DNA of 32,055 nt from CBDBCK01 sp965203345 (lineage in GTDB: Bacteria; Chloroflexota; Dehalococcoidia; Lucifugimonadales; Lucifugimonadaceae). The notes beneath the pieces are model-generated. The model saw nothing but the letters and a program-made list of their open reading frames with translations. It was not told where the DNA came from and made no database searches. Positions 6,577-15,670 of the stretch are shown here, piece after piece. Location of the stretch: assembly GCA_965203345.1 (NCBI GenBank), contig CBDBCK010000010.1, positions 1 to 32,055 of the forward strand. The letters run 5' to 3'. The position numbers and the translations under genes are program-made. Each line of letters starts with the position of its first letter. Position 1 is the stretch's first letter.

Positions 6577-8544
6577 TTAACGGATCTTTTTAATTGTTAT
6601 GGAATGAATCATCACTTGGTTCGTCGTATCAACGAAGTTTCGAATTTGGATTGGCTCTATGCTGTACGCTTCCCCAAGCTCGAAAGTCCCTCTAATTATC
6701 TCGTCATCGTCGTTAGTTCCCAGAAGTTCCCCTCGCGACAGCTCTATTGGTCTGTCTGACAAAAAGATCACGACATCCCAAAAACCGACAGGTTTGTTCG
6801 TTGCTGCATCGCTACTGTATGAAATACTGAAGTTATAGGTGCCAGCTGGAATGCGCTCGTATGGCCCATAAGAAAGAAACCCAGACTTCGAGCCGATGGG
6901 GGTTCTCATCTCGCAGTCATTGGTCTGTTCGCCTATGACGGTTGGAAGTTCGCATGCGAGCCAGGTGTATTGGTCGCCAGCTTTTCGTATTTTTATCTTT
7001 TCTGTGAGAAGCTTTACCTTACCAGGCCCATATATTAAAAGGGTCGCATTATTAGCGCATTCATATACTCTCTTAGGCTTTCCATTAATTCTTTCGATTA
7101 TTTGTCGACTGACCATGTGGAAATCTGGTTGACCATGGGGCACAACAGCAAAATCATACGTGTCCCTAAAGATATCTTTGCTCATTGTATGGGTAAATGG
7201 CGAAAGTGATTTCGAAGCTGGAACTAATTGTACGTCAAGATCTGAAAACTCATTTGTTAGCCTAGCGTGCCAGTAACTCGCAATCCCATATCGTACTTTT
7301 AAACCGCTCTCTTGTGTATATTCTGAGATCTTTTGGTCAATGCATTGAACGATTGAGGGCTTGTACTCTAGTTCGTAGTCTGCCGGGGGATTAGCATCAA
7401 CAATGGCATAACACACCATTATGGAAAAGGTTAGGATGATGATCAGGTGTTTGAAACGAGTATCGATGAATCTTGACAGTGAAAACCAGCAAAAGAGAAT
7501 TGGAAGCCAGAAGAAATTTAGAAAATATCTCGTCGACCATGAATAATCTCCTTCTATCAGCACGCCATTGACAATAAGAGCAGCAAAAGTGATCAGTGGT
7601 GATAGGGCAATTGTGAACGCGAGTAGTTTTTCTCTAGATGAGATATTGTCTTTTCTCAGGTTGAAGACGATGTCATACAGAAGTAAGACATAATAGAGAC
7701 AAATGAAAACAGAGACGGCTGTCGCGTCTCGAGCGAATGCGTAAAGCATGTCGATAAGGATGGTGGTCTGTTCAATTATTTGAATTGGTTTTTTGAGAAT
7801 ATAAGGAGATATAGTGTTTTCTGTTATTGCTAACTTGAAGGCAATACCAGCTATAACTCCTCCTGTAATTAGACCTATATTCTTGATGTGTTGAACATTC
7901 CTTGAGGTTTCCAAAATATATACTATTAAAGAGGAGACTATTAGTGGTGATGCGAAAGAGACCAGAAATAGTAAATCTGAAGCTGCGCCCAAGAACGACA
8001 TTGTGCTGACGAGAAAAGACCAAGAAATATGATTACCTACTGAATTATTTAACACCATAATTATTGCATAAATAAGGAGTATCCCATTAATTATGATTCC
8101 AAAATGATATGCGCTGAATAGTGAAAATATAAATGGAGACGTATTACGTGTCGTATAAAATATGGTGATCGCCAAAAATACAGTCGCTAAAAGAATTAGG
8201 GATCTTGTGCCCTTAATTGTGACTGTTGAAATTGCACAAGCTAGAAAAAAAGCAAGGAGGTTTTGAAGCAGCGCGAAGGCATAGAATGTATAATAGTTGT
8301 CTTCTATCAATGCCCGTAATCCAAAAAACAAAACCATGTCTGGGAAAAAGCTTGGTGCTGACGGAAGAGACCATGACTCGAAATGACCGGAGTTTAGAAT
8401 AAGATCAGTATAGAGTGATGAAAAAGTCAGGGAATCGCTGTTGAAGAGCGCTTCCATACTTATTTGGTTTGTGAAGTACGCGTTTGTTATTGTAAGGGAA
8501 AGAATAACAACAGTAATTATTATTACGTATATTTGCATAGCCAT
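6577..8544 (-). CDS. Large polytopic membrane protein with C-terminal soluble domain (copy 1, intact)
   Basis: About 655 residues from ATG 8544 (ATG 8538 also possible). The first ~385 residues hold about ten hydrophobic helices. Between the first two lies a conserved-looking periplasmic segment, NSDSL...L, then W-x-LP-x-AP-x-FFPDM, then LFFGLRALI. The acidic and aromatic first loop and overall layout resemble GT-C type polyprenyl-linked sugar transferases, but no catalytic motif is firmly recognised. The remaining ~270 residues are soluble. They end in a beta-rich part with GDQYTWLACELPTVIG, GFLSYGPYERIPAGTY and FWDVVIF, reminiscent of a carbohydrate-binding sandwich. A broken second copy lies at 17953-19955 and a 3' scrap of a third at 27410-27470. 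Surface-glycan context suggests a role in glycan modification; the function is not known. Confidence 0.75.
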   Translation of the reverse strand: MAMQIYVIIITVVILSLTITNAYFTNQISMEALFNSDSLTFSSLYTDLILNSGHFESWSLPSAPSFFPDMVLFFGLRALIEDNYYTFYAFALLQNLLAFFLACAISTVTIKGTRSLILLATVFLAITIFYTTRNTSPFIFSLFSAYHFGIIINGILLIYAIIMVLNNSVGNHISWSFLVSTMSFLGAASDLLFLVSFASPLIVSSLIVYILETSRNVQHIKNIGLITGGVIAGIAFKLAITENTISPYILKKPIQIIEQTTILIDMLYAFARDATAVSVFICLYYVLLLYDIVFNLRKDNISSREKLLAFTIALSPLITFAALIVNGVLIEGDYSWSTRYFLNFFWLPILFCWFSLSRFIDTRFKHLIIILTFSIMVCYAIVDANPPADYELEYKPSIVQCIDQKISEYTQESGLKVRYGIASYWHARLTNEFSDLDVQLVPASKSLSPFTHTMSKDIFRDTYDFAVVPHGQPDFHMVSRQIIERINGKPKRVYECANNATLLIYGPGKVKLLTEKIKIRKAGDQYTWLACELPTVIGEQTNDCEMRTPIGSKSGFLSYGPYERIPAGTYNFSISYSSDAATNKPVGFWDVVIFLSDRPIELSRGELLGTNDDDEIIRGTFELGEAYSIEPIQIRNFVDTTNQVMIHSITIKKIR

Positions 8545-8604
8545 GCTATTCAAGATTTATAGTCATTCCAATTAACTTCCATGTTATGTATACTGCTTGC
8601 CACT

Positions 8605-9359
8605 ATGGCCTACAGCATCTACTTGCGAAAACGTGTGGTTGAGTTTGTCAAGGAAGGAGGCAGGAAGGCGGAGGCAGCTCGGCGGTTTCGCGTGAGTGGT
8701 TGGTGCGTCCATGATTGGTGCGGTCGCTCCGACCTGGCCCCCAGGCCGCATGGCCCCCGGCGACGGAAGCTTGATCGCGCTGCCCTGCGGCAGCATATCG
8801 CCCATCATCCCGATGCCACCTTGAAGGAACGGGCCCACCACTTCGGGGTGGCCATCAATGGCATCTGATATGCTCTCCAGCAGTTGAAGGTGACGCATAA
8901 AAAAAACTCTGCGGTACGCTGAGCGGGATCCGACGAAGCGAGGGGCCTATCTCCAACGGCTCCGGCACATCCTCACGACCCAGGGGGTAGCCAAGGTAGT
9001 CTATCTGGATGAAAGTGGGTTTGAGCGCACCGCCTACCGGCCTCATGGGGGGGGCATGCAAAGGACACCAAGTCGCCGGGCAACGGAGTGGCAACACGCG
9101 GCCACGCACCAGCTTGCTGGCCGGGAAATGTGGGACGCGATTGGTGGCGCCCGTGCTGTTTGAGGGGAGTACCAATGTGGAGTGGTTCAATGCCTGGCTG
9201 GAGCAGCATCTCTTTAAGGAGCTTGCCCCCGACTCGATCCTCATCATGGATAATGCGGCCTTTCATAAAACGGCGAGGACCCGAGAATTGATCCACAAGG
9301 CTGGTCACACCCTGCTCTTTCTGCCCCCATATTCCCCTGACTTCAATCCCATTGAATAG
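8605..9359 (+). pseudogene. IS630-family transposase remnant 1
   Basis: The start at ATG 8605 gives an N-terminal helix-turn-helix region (YLRKRVVEFVKEGGRKAEA, then AARRFRVS) followed by PHGPRRRKLD. The reading is broken by TGA 8866-8868 at a family Trp position, a frameshift in the A8 run at 8899-8906 and another in the G8 run at 9047-9054. The DDE residues can still be traced in shifted frames: YLDESGF, IMDNAAFHK and DFNPIE. The gene then meets TAG at 9357-9359 and loses its C-terminus. It lies directly upstream of the intact polytopic membrane gene, on the other strand. It is visibly more G+C rich than that neighbour. Confidence 0.82.
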
Positions 9360-9361
9360 GA

Positions 9362-9475
9362 TTGAGAAAAGGTTGTCGCACTTTGTTCTTCTGCCTGGCT
9401 CATTTTTCTGTGAGAGTGTCACGAATGGCGACCGATCTCCATCCCTAGTGTAGTGTCCACGAAATAACTGGACAG
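9362..9475. mobile_element. IS-end debris between two IS630 remnants
   Basis: 9362-9416, read on the minus strand, contains a CTCTCACAG..AA.TGAGCCAG stretch that recurs at 14355-14385 and 17849-17897. The likely end of the following IS630 element begins around TAGTGTAGTGTCCACG (9447-9462), followed by AACTGGACAGTC. No gene is seen here. Confidence 0.4.
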
Positions 9476-10588
9476 TCATTTCTTCCGTTTTCTGCCCCGT
9501 GGGCTGGTGCAGCCGGGCTGAATCTGCTCCAACGTTCGTCGGCAGCGCGAGAGTTTCTGGAGAATCGAGTCGACCGTCGCCGTCCAGATGAACGATTGCG
9601 GCTCCGTATTCCACGCCGTCAGGAATGCATCGATGCAGGCCTTCAAGTCTTCCACGCTGCCAAAGGCCCCCAGACGGATCGCCTTCGCGCTCAGTTCGCC
9701 AAACCATCGCTCGACCAGGTTCAGCCAACTGGAGCTGGTCAGGACAAAGTGGGGAACGAAGTGAGGTGGCGCGTGAACCAAGCCCGCACGTTCTCGTGCT
9801 TATGCGTCCCATAATTATCCATGATGACATGCAGCGGGAGATCGCCGGGGAACGCCTTGTCGAGAGTGCGCAAGAACTTGAGGAATTCCTGATGCCGATG
9901 CCGTTGATAGCATTGGCCGATCACCTTGCCTTGTAAGAGCTCCAACGCGGCGAAAAGCGTCGTCGTGCCATGGCGCTTGTAGTCATGGGTCATAGTCCCG
10001 CACCGGCCCTTCTTGAGCGGCAAGCCCGGTTACGTCCGATCTAACGCCTGAATCTGACTCTTCTCGTCCACACACAACACAATGGCCTGTTGGGGAGGAT
10101 TCAGATACAGCCCGACGACGTCGGTGAGTTTTTCCAGGAACTTCGGATCACGGGACAGCTTGAAGGTTTCTACCCGGTGGGGCTTCAGATGGTGGGCCTG
10201 CCAGATCATGTTGATGGTAGACTTACTGACTCCCTGGCTCTTGGCCATCATCCGGCAACTCCACTGCGTCATCCCGTCCGGCTTGGTGTGCAAGGTGGCC
10301 TCCACAATGGCCGCGATTTTCTTGATGGCATAGGTGGGCTTGCGTCCGCGTCCGGGAGCGATTGCCCACAGACCATACAGTCGCTGTTCAGTAAATCGCT
10401 TACGCCACAACATGACCGTTTTCCGGTTGACCGCGCACTGCCGGGCAATGGCCAAAGTCGGACTGCCCGTCGGTGGCGGCCAGCACGATCCGGCAGCGCA
10501 GGGCCACCTGCTGAGGGGTCCCTTGGTCGGCCACCCATTGCCGAAGCTGCTGTTGCTCGGAAGGCGAAAGTTCGCAGGAGGGAGCCAT
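9476..10588 (-). pseudogene. IS630-family transposase remnant 2 (different subgroup)
   Basis: ATG 10588 opens MAPSCELSPSEQQQLRQW and the normal N-terminal region. The frame shifts near 10455-10465, continuing as IARQCAVNRKTVMLWRKRF and then GVSKSTINMIWQAHHLKPHR. The catalytic segments are traceable: VDEKSQIQALDRT (first Asp), IMDNYGTHKHENV (second Asp) and SSSWLNLVERWF (Glu). Two more frame breaks lie near 10020-10035 and 9750-9780. The gene ends at TGA 9476-9478. This VDEKSQIQALDRTQPG-type subgroup differs from the YLDESGF-type remnants at 8605 and 23283. Confidence 0.85.
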
Positions 10589-10649
10589 ATCCGAGCATAC
10601 AATACATAAAACTACTTGTTATGAGCTTCCTTGAGATCCATGGTCGAGT

Positions 10650-11187
10650 TCAGAATGGAGCTGAGTCTTCTGTTGCCGTAGATTCTGATGCCGAAAATAC
10701 AGCGTCGACCGCGTAAATGGGGCGACGCTTCGCCTCGACGACCATCCCCCCAATATTCCCCAAAAATGCCTAGAGACAAAAGTTGTAGGCCCCCAAAGAA
10801 AAGAATGGCAACCATCAAGGACGCATAACCAGGCAATTCGATACCCAGCACGAAAACCCGCCCAATGATGAATGAGCCGTACAGAAATGCAAGTCCTGCA
10901 GTAATACCACCAACGTAGCTCCAGACGCGCAAGGGCATGGTAGAAAAGCTCACCAATCCATCGAGAGCAAAATTCCACAGACGCCAATAGTTCCAATTCG
11001 TTTGCCCAGCTAAGCATCGACCGCGTTCGAAGGGGATACCAATGGAACGAAAACCTACCCAGGCAAACAACCCTTTCATAAATCGATTACGCTCAGGTAA
11101 AAGCTTGAGAACCTCAACCACCTTACGATCCATCAGACGGTAGTCCCATGCATCGGTCGGAATGCGAATTCCCGATACTTTGTTAAA
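10650..11187 (-). pseudogene. 3' half of a split GtrB/DPM-like GT2 glycosyltransferase
   Basis: Reading continues the 5' half (12751-13203) after removal of the intervening IS. It starts at FNKVSGIRIP, passes DYRLMDRKVVEVL and GLFAWVGFRS, then two C-terminal membrane helices (YVGGITAGLAFLYGSFIIG and YASLMVAILFFGGLQLLSLG). The family tail should read GEY then VEAKRRPIYAV. Here a change in the G6 run near 10746-10752 puts that tail in another frame, where it ends at TGA 10650-10652. Such enzymes transfer sugar from a nucleotide donor to undecaprenyl phosphate at the inner membrane. The gene is dead by IS insertion and at least two frameshifts. Confidence 0.85.
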
Positions 11188-12755
11188 CCCGGATTCCGCA
11201 ATAGGTTTTTAACGGTGTAGAATAGGTCGCTCATTTGTTCCTCTTTCTCAAGGAGTTACGATGAAACGCCCGAAGACCACGGCTTCACCACTCTACCCCA
11301 AAATTCGCTTCGCCTTCACCGACCATCCTATTACCGTCTGGGCGGGGGCCATTTTGCTGCGTCTGTACGTGGAACTCATCGGGCTGCGGGCGAGTCTCCA
11401 GACGACCCTGGCCCCGTTTGCGAAACGCTCGAACAATCAGATCCCCGCGCCGGATGTGCTGCTGGCGTAGTTCTACGGTCTGGCCTTGGGGGTCGAACGG
11501 TTTGCTCATTTCACGCGGTATCGCCGCGATCCCTTGCTGCCTCGGCTCCTCGGCCTGTCGCGCTTCCCATCGCCCGATACGCTTCGGCGCTTCTTTCTCG
11601 CCTTCACCTATGCCCGACTCACCCCGGTTTCCGAAACGTTGATGCGCCAGAGCTTGGAACGGATGCCGCGGATCGCCCTGGGGCATACGCTCGACTTGGA
11701 CTCCACGGTCTTCTGTCGATACGGGAGCCAAGAGGGGAGTCAGATCGGCTACAATCCGAAGAAACGGGACCGGCCCTCGCATCATCCCTTGGTGGCCTTC
11801 CTGAGTGAAGCCCGTCGTCTCGTGTGGGCCACGCTCCGCGCGGGGCAAGCCGGCACGGCCAACGGCTGTGTCGAGTTTCTCCGGCAGACGCTCACGATTC
11901 TGCCCCCCGGCCAGCGAGTTGCGTTGGTCCTGGCCGACGCGGGGTTTTTGTCACCCGGTTCCTGACCTTTCTGGAAAGCCGGGAGCTCCCCTATATCATC
12001 ATGGCCCGCCTGACGCCGCCCCTCCGGAGGGTGGTCCTTCATGCCCTCCCCGAGACCGCGTGGCGGCGGGTGAGCAAAGGGATTGATGTGGCGGAATGTC
12101 CCCCGACCGTGCCGATCTGGCGCGGTCAGCCGCGCCGGTTTGTCTGCCTGCGGCAAGCATTGCGGGAGCGGCCTCACGCAGCAGGCCGACGCCTGCTCGA
12201 GTGTCCCGGCTATACCTATCAAGTGATGGTCACCAGTCTCCCCTATGCCGCCGAGCTCGTGTGCCGCATGTACGCGGGCCGGGCCGACAGTGAAAATCGG
12301 ATCAAGGAGCTCAAAGAGGATCTCTCCCTCCATACGTTTTGTCTCCAGCACTTTGATGCCACGGATGCGGCCTTCCGTCTGGGCTGTGTAGGCTACAATC
12401 TGCTGGCGGGCTTTCGGGAGACGATGTTGCCGAGCTGTTGGTTCGAACGCCGACTGCGGGCTGTCCGCGATTGGGTATTCCTGGTCTGGGCCGATTTGAT
12501 TCCCAGAGGCCATCGCCTCCAGATCCGGTTGGCCGTGCCCCGCGAAGAGCGGCCGGAGTTTTTGACTCGTCTCCGCACCCTGTCGGAGGGGCTCCCGATT
12601 GCGGCGCAGTTGGACTGGACGTTAACGGACGAAGAGAGCCCCCTAGACGCGCCCCGTCGTGATCCCGGCTCCCCGCATTTTTCGCCCCTCGAGCCCCTCG
12701 CTTCCTTCGCTCATCCCCCACCGTAACCATTTTCTACTGCTGAATCCGGGTTAAA
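11183..12755 (+). mobile_element. IS1380-type insertion sequence with inverted repeats and 5-bp target duplication
   Basis: The element spans 11188-12750 (1,563 bp). Its left end is CCCGGATTCCGCAATAG and its right end, reverse complemented, is CCCGGATTCAGCAGTAG (14 of 17 identical). It is flanked by TTAAA at 11183-11187 and 12751-12755. Removing the element and one TTAAA rejoins the GT2 reading frame as WLFNKVSG, so this is a clean insertion. It is inserted in the opposite orientation to the host gene. Confidence 0.88.
11261..12726 (+). pseudogene. IS1380-family transposase, inactivated by a stop and a frameshift
   Basis: ATG 11261 follows an AAGGAG ribosome site. The N-terminus (MKRPKTTASPLYPKIRFAF) and the FARFTRYRRDPLL-like, GLSRFPSPDTLRRFF and LDLDSTVF segments are those of IS1380 transposases. 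The first DDE Asp is in DLDSTVF, the second in LADAGF, and the Glu in RADSENRIKELKEDL near the C-terminus. TAG at 11468-11470 interrupts the expected LAWFYGLALG motif, and loss of one T in the run at 11945-11950 shifts the frame within DAGFFV. The remainder is open to TAA 12724-12726. Confidence 0.88.
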
Positions 12756-13203
12756 CAGCCAATAGAAAATACCGGCAGTGGCTCGTTTCGCAAACATGTC
12801 GGCAGATCGTCGACTTCGCACGCCGTATACAACATCGTATCCCTCATGCCATTTTTCCAGAAATTGTGGTAGGAGATCTGGAGGATCCTGAAGGTCTATA
12901 TCCATGATCACCATGGCATCACCATGACCATGATCTAGACCGGCTGTCAACGACGCCTCTTTGCCGAAGTTGCGAGAGAGGTTGATAACGCGAATCTGTG
13001 TTGACATAGCACTGCAGCGTCTCCAGACTGCCGTCGCTGCTGCCATCATTCACCACGATGATCTCTGTACGAACATCCAAACTGTCCCTCACAGCCAGGG
13101 TCGCTTCAAAAAACGGCTTGATGGCTTCGACTTCGTTGTAAACCGGAACGATGATCGACAGCAGCGGAACAGCAGGACTTGCTCTGGTTGTCCCTAAATC
13201 CAT
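12751..13203 (-). pseudogene. 5' half of the split GtrB/DPM-like GT2 glycosyltransferase
   Basis: From ATG 13203 the product reads LLSIIVPVYNEVEAI, then EIIVVNDGSSDGSLETL (nucleotide-sugar site). A frameshift near 13010-13040 follows, after which RVINLSRNFGKEASL and VIMDIDLQDPPDLLPQF are in the next frame. It then runs to GIFYWLFN, where the IS1380-type element is inserted. The start lies 34 bp after the stop of the methyltransferase pseudogene, so the two once formed an operon like the intact pair at 14689-16402. Confidence 0.87.
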
Positions 13204-13237
13204 GTTGAAGCTTCCATTTACAAGAAAGCTTTGTCTC

Positions 13238-14135
13238 TTAACTGACCAAGTTAGTAAGGCTTGAGATCTCGCATCTCATCCACTCACGGTGAGAGTAGGA
13301 CGAGAACAATTCCGCTCCCTGCATCTTTTCCCTTGGGCACTCAATACACTTTAGGTAAGAACCAATGCCCTTCACGTTATGACTCACGCCTCGGCAACAT
13401 AAGTATTGGGTCCACAAGAGCCAGTCAAACAGACTTTCTCGAGTTTTTGTTTCCAGCCTCTGTTCTAACCGTAGACCAAATTGGCCCATAAATTCTGCCA
13501 CCAACGGCAAATACAGTCCAGAGCTAAATCGTTCGAGAATGCAAAATCCGGCTTGAGTGAGCTGAGTCTGTACTTGACCACTCGTCATCAGATTGATGTG
13601 ACCTGTTTTTCGTATCGGTTCACGGTAGATTTATCTTACGAGCCATATAACCCCAGGCAGAAAGGCAATTTTGGCAAGAACTTCAAGTGGACTCCACCTT
13701 TGGGGTGTAGATAGAATCAACGTGCCGCCGCGTCTGAGAAGGCGATGCATCTCCATAAAAACCCGTGGTGAATCAGCGATATGTTCGACTACTTCACTAC
13801 AATAATATCAGGTCAAAGCTTCCTTCTGGCAGCTTGGAATTGGTGATATCATCAGCGATCACAGCGACATTCGGAAATTTCTTCGCTATAGATTCTGCTT
13901 GACGCAAATACCCGGGCTCAACATCAACGGCTTTAACTTTCTCGAACAACTCGGCTAAGAGAGGTAAATAAATGCCTGATCCAGGACCGACTTCTAGTGC
14001 CTTAGAATTTGAATCTAGCGCGTAGCGCCGCAGAGCGTCACTGATCCACCCATAACGCGTGTGATGTAACCAACGCCGGGTCGGATTTTTTGAGTCATAC
14101 GCCCAGAAGTCAAGTTCACGCCTGCACATCAGCAC
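13238..14135 (-). pseudogene. Class I SAM-dependent methyltransferase, broken
   Basis: The 5' part (14135 down to 13797) holds the SAM-binding motif LEVGPGSGIYLPLLAE, the acidic AVDVEPGYL and ADDITNSKLPEGSFDLIL. A frameshift near 13797 moves the frame to SEVVEHIADSPRVFMEMHRL, then LRRGGTLILSTPQRWSPLE. A TAA follows VIWLVR and interrupts a segment continuing IYREPIRKTGHINLMT. The C-terminal part then reads through to 13238. GTG 14135 or ATG 14129 may start the visible frame; the true N-terminus may be lost, since the ~117-bp repeat begins less than 200 bp upstream. It probably methylated a sugar or lipid-linked glycan next to the GT2. Confidence 0.78.
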
Positions 14136-14688
14136 ATGGACCCAGCCAGGTAAAGCTCTTTCTTTTTGGGGTGAGCGACCGCGAAAGCCTCAAGAGGCGA
14201 AAAAAGATTACTTTGATTAGCTTATTCCCGTGATTCTGTCAAGAGTTCGTGCCTGCTTGTTTGTCACAGCTGAATTGTATGTCTATCCTAATAGATCATC
14301 TGTTCACTTGTGGAGAGTGCCGAATATCGTGGTCGTTTCTGAAAAGAGACTAACACTCTCGCAGTAAACTGAGCCATCCAGAAGGAGAACTATCTACCTG
14401 CAACGAACCAACGACCACTGACGAGTGAGCCTTCTTGGCAACATCTTCCCTGTACATCCTTTGTGGACTCACCGGTTGGTTCGTTGCGGGCTGAGCGTGG
14501 AGGCTCCCAAGATTCATTTCTATGCTCTCAGAAGACAAGACCCAATGAACCAGCCGTTACTGAATCAGGTGCATTATGAACTCAAAAGAAAGAATGTAGC
14601 TTGGGAGGCGACATCGAGGCATTAACAATTCTTCTACCGCGATTTGATGTGAAACCAACGTGCTGACACTTATCCTATCATGTATAAG
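14136..14688. other. Gene-free stretch with one arm of an inverted repeat, an IS-end motif and a stem
   Basis: No convincing gene. 14212-14327 is one arm of the ~117-bp inverted repeat. 14355-14385 carries the IS-end-like motif (CTCTCGCAGTAAACTGAGCC). 14400-14412 GCAACGAACCAAC and 14475-14487 GTTGGTTCGTTGC form a perfect 13-bp inverted repeat with a 62-base spacer. The rest, up to the 3' end of the intact GT2, shows nothing I can name. Confidence 0.5.
14212..14327 (+). repeat. Inverted repeat arm A (~117 bp) flanking the GT2/methyltransferase cassette
   Basis: Starts TTTGATTAGC and contains ATTCCCGTGATTCTGTCAAG and CACAGCTGAATTGTATGTC, ending near AGTGCCGAAT. The reverse complement of 16796-16912 matches it along its whole length, with a few substitutions and small indels (roughly 85-90 percent identical by eye). 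Confidence 0.85.
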
Positions 14689-15666
14689 TTATTCCAGTTC
14701 CTCCCCTCGATACAGAGCCTTGTTTTCAAATGAATCGATTGTTTCGGAAATGATATACCGTGGTCGTCCTTTGACCTCATCGTATATTCTTCCGATGTAC
14801 ACACCAATAATGCCGAGGCTGATCATTGCTAAGCCTCCGATCATGAGCTGAAGGATGATTACGGTTGTAAAACCGCTGGTTGCCTGGCCCATAAGCTTTA
14901 GATAGAGAGCCTGGGTACCGAGGACTACGCTAAAAATGAAAAACAGAAGGCCGAATAGGTTTACGAACCCCAGCGGCAGGGAGGAAAACGCTGACAACCC
15001 CGTAACTGCGAATTTCATCAAACTAAAAGTTGTCCAGCGTGATAGCCCCCCAACTCGATTTGAGACAACGAAGGGCACCTGAGCATGCTTGAAACCCAGC
15101 CAGGCTATCATACCCCGAAAGAAAAGGTTCCGTTCGCCCATCTTGAGCCAGGCGTCTCGAACCTTTCGATCAATCAGCTTGTAATCAGAAGAATTTTTGA
15201 GGTCGAAACCCGATAGTTTCTTCAGGGTCGCGTAAAAGAGCTTACTGCCGATCGTAGAAAAGAGGGTTTCCTTTCCACGGTGAGCCTTGATTGCCTCGAC
15301 AATGTTGACATTTAATTCCCTCCAACTTCTGACCATATCTGGAATCAAGTTAGGAGGGTGCTGCAAATCTGCATCGAGTACAATTATCGCCTCTCCACGT
15401 GCCGAGTCGAGCCCTGCGCAAACAGCTGCTTCCTTCCCAAAATTCCGGCTGAGCTGTACAGCCCGAAGCGTGGAATACACCTTAACCTGCTGTCGGACAA
15501 CGGACCAGGTATCGTCAGTTGAACCATCATCTATGAGGATGATCTCATACGAAGCGTTCGTCAACAGAAGCTGGTCTTGAAGGATTGAAAGGAACTCGCG
15601 AAGGTGCACGCCTTCCTGGTAGACAGGAATCACCACCGAAAGTGTGACGGGCGAGCAGCTCCCCAT
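14689..15666 (-). CDS. GtrB/DPM-like GT2 family glycosyltransferase (intact)
   Basis: About 325 residues from ATG 15666, four bases after the stop of the methyltransferase upstream; a TTG further 5' would overlap that gene and is less likely. LSVVIPVYQEG starts the GT-A fold, with IILIDDGSTDDT and VLDADLQHPP as the nucleotide-sugar and metal-binding motifs and RNFGKEAAVCAGLD between them. The acceptor-side segment GLSRW follows. Two C-terminal helices (about residues 222-250 and 262-290) anchor it in the inner membrane, and the tail has YIGRIYDEVKGRPRYI. These enzymes load a sugar onto undecaprenyl phosphate for flipping and periplasmic transfer. It is the intact homologue of the split gene at 10650-13203. 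Confidence 0.92.
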   Translation of the reverse strand: MGSCSPVTLSVVIPVYQEGVHLREFLSILQDQLLLTNASYEIILIDDGSTDDTWSVVRQQVKVYSTLRAVQLSRNFGKEAAVCAGLDSARGEAIIVLDADLQHPPNLIPDMVRSWRELNVNIVEAIKAHRGKETLFSTIGSKLFYATLKKLSGFDLKNSSDYKLIDRKVRDAWLKMGERNLFFRGMIAWLGFKHAQVPFVVSNRVGGLSRWTTFSLMKFAVTGLSAFSSLPLGFVNLFGLLFFIFSVVLGTQALYLKLMGQATSGFTTVIILQLMIGGLAMISLGIIGVYIGRIYDEVKGRPRYIISETIDSFENKALYRGEELE

Positions 15667-15670
15667 GGTT

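Noticed and set aside
8973..9830. 285-residue minus-strand open frame
   Set aside because: It overlaps two IS630 remnants on both strands and its residues match neither a domain nor a composition expected of a gene; it is an antisense shadow of transposase sequence.
10090..10716. 208-residue plus-strand open frame
   Set aside because: Antisense to IS630 remnant 2 and the GT2 tail, with no family-like segments.
11285..12513. Long minus-strand open frames (187 and 243 residues)
   Set aside because: They lie antisense to the IS1380 transposase, whose recognisable motifs are on the plus strand; the G+C-rich sequence gives long chance frames.
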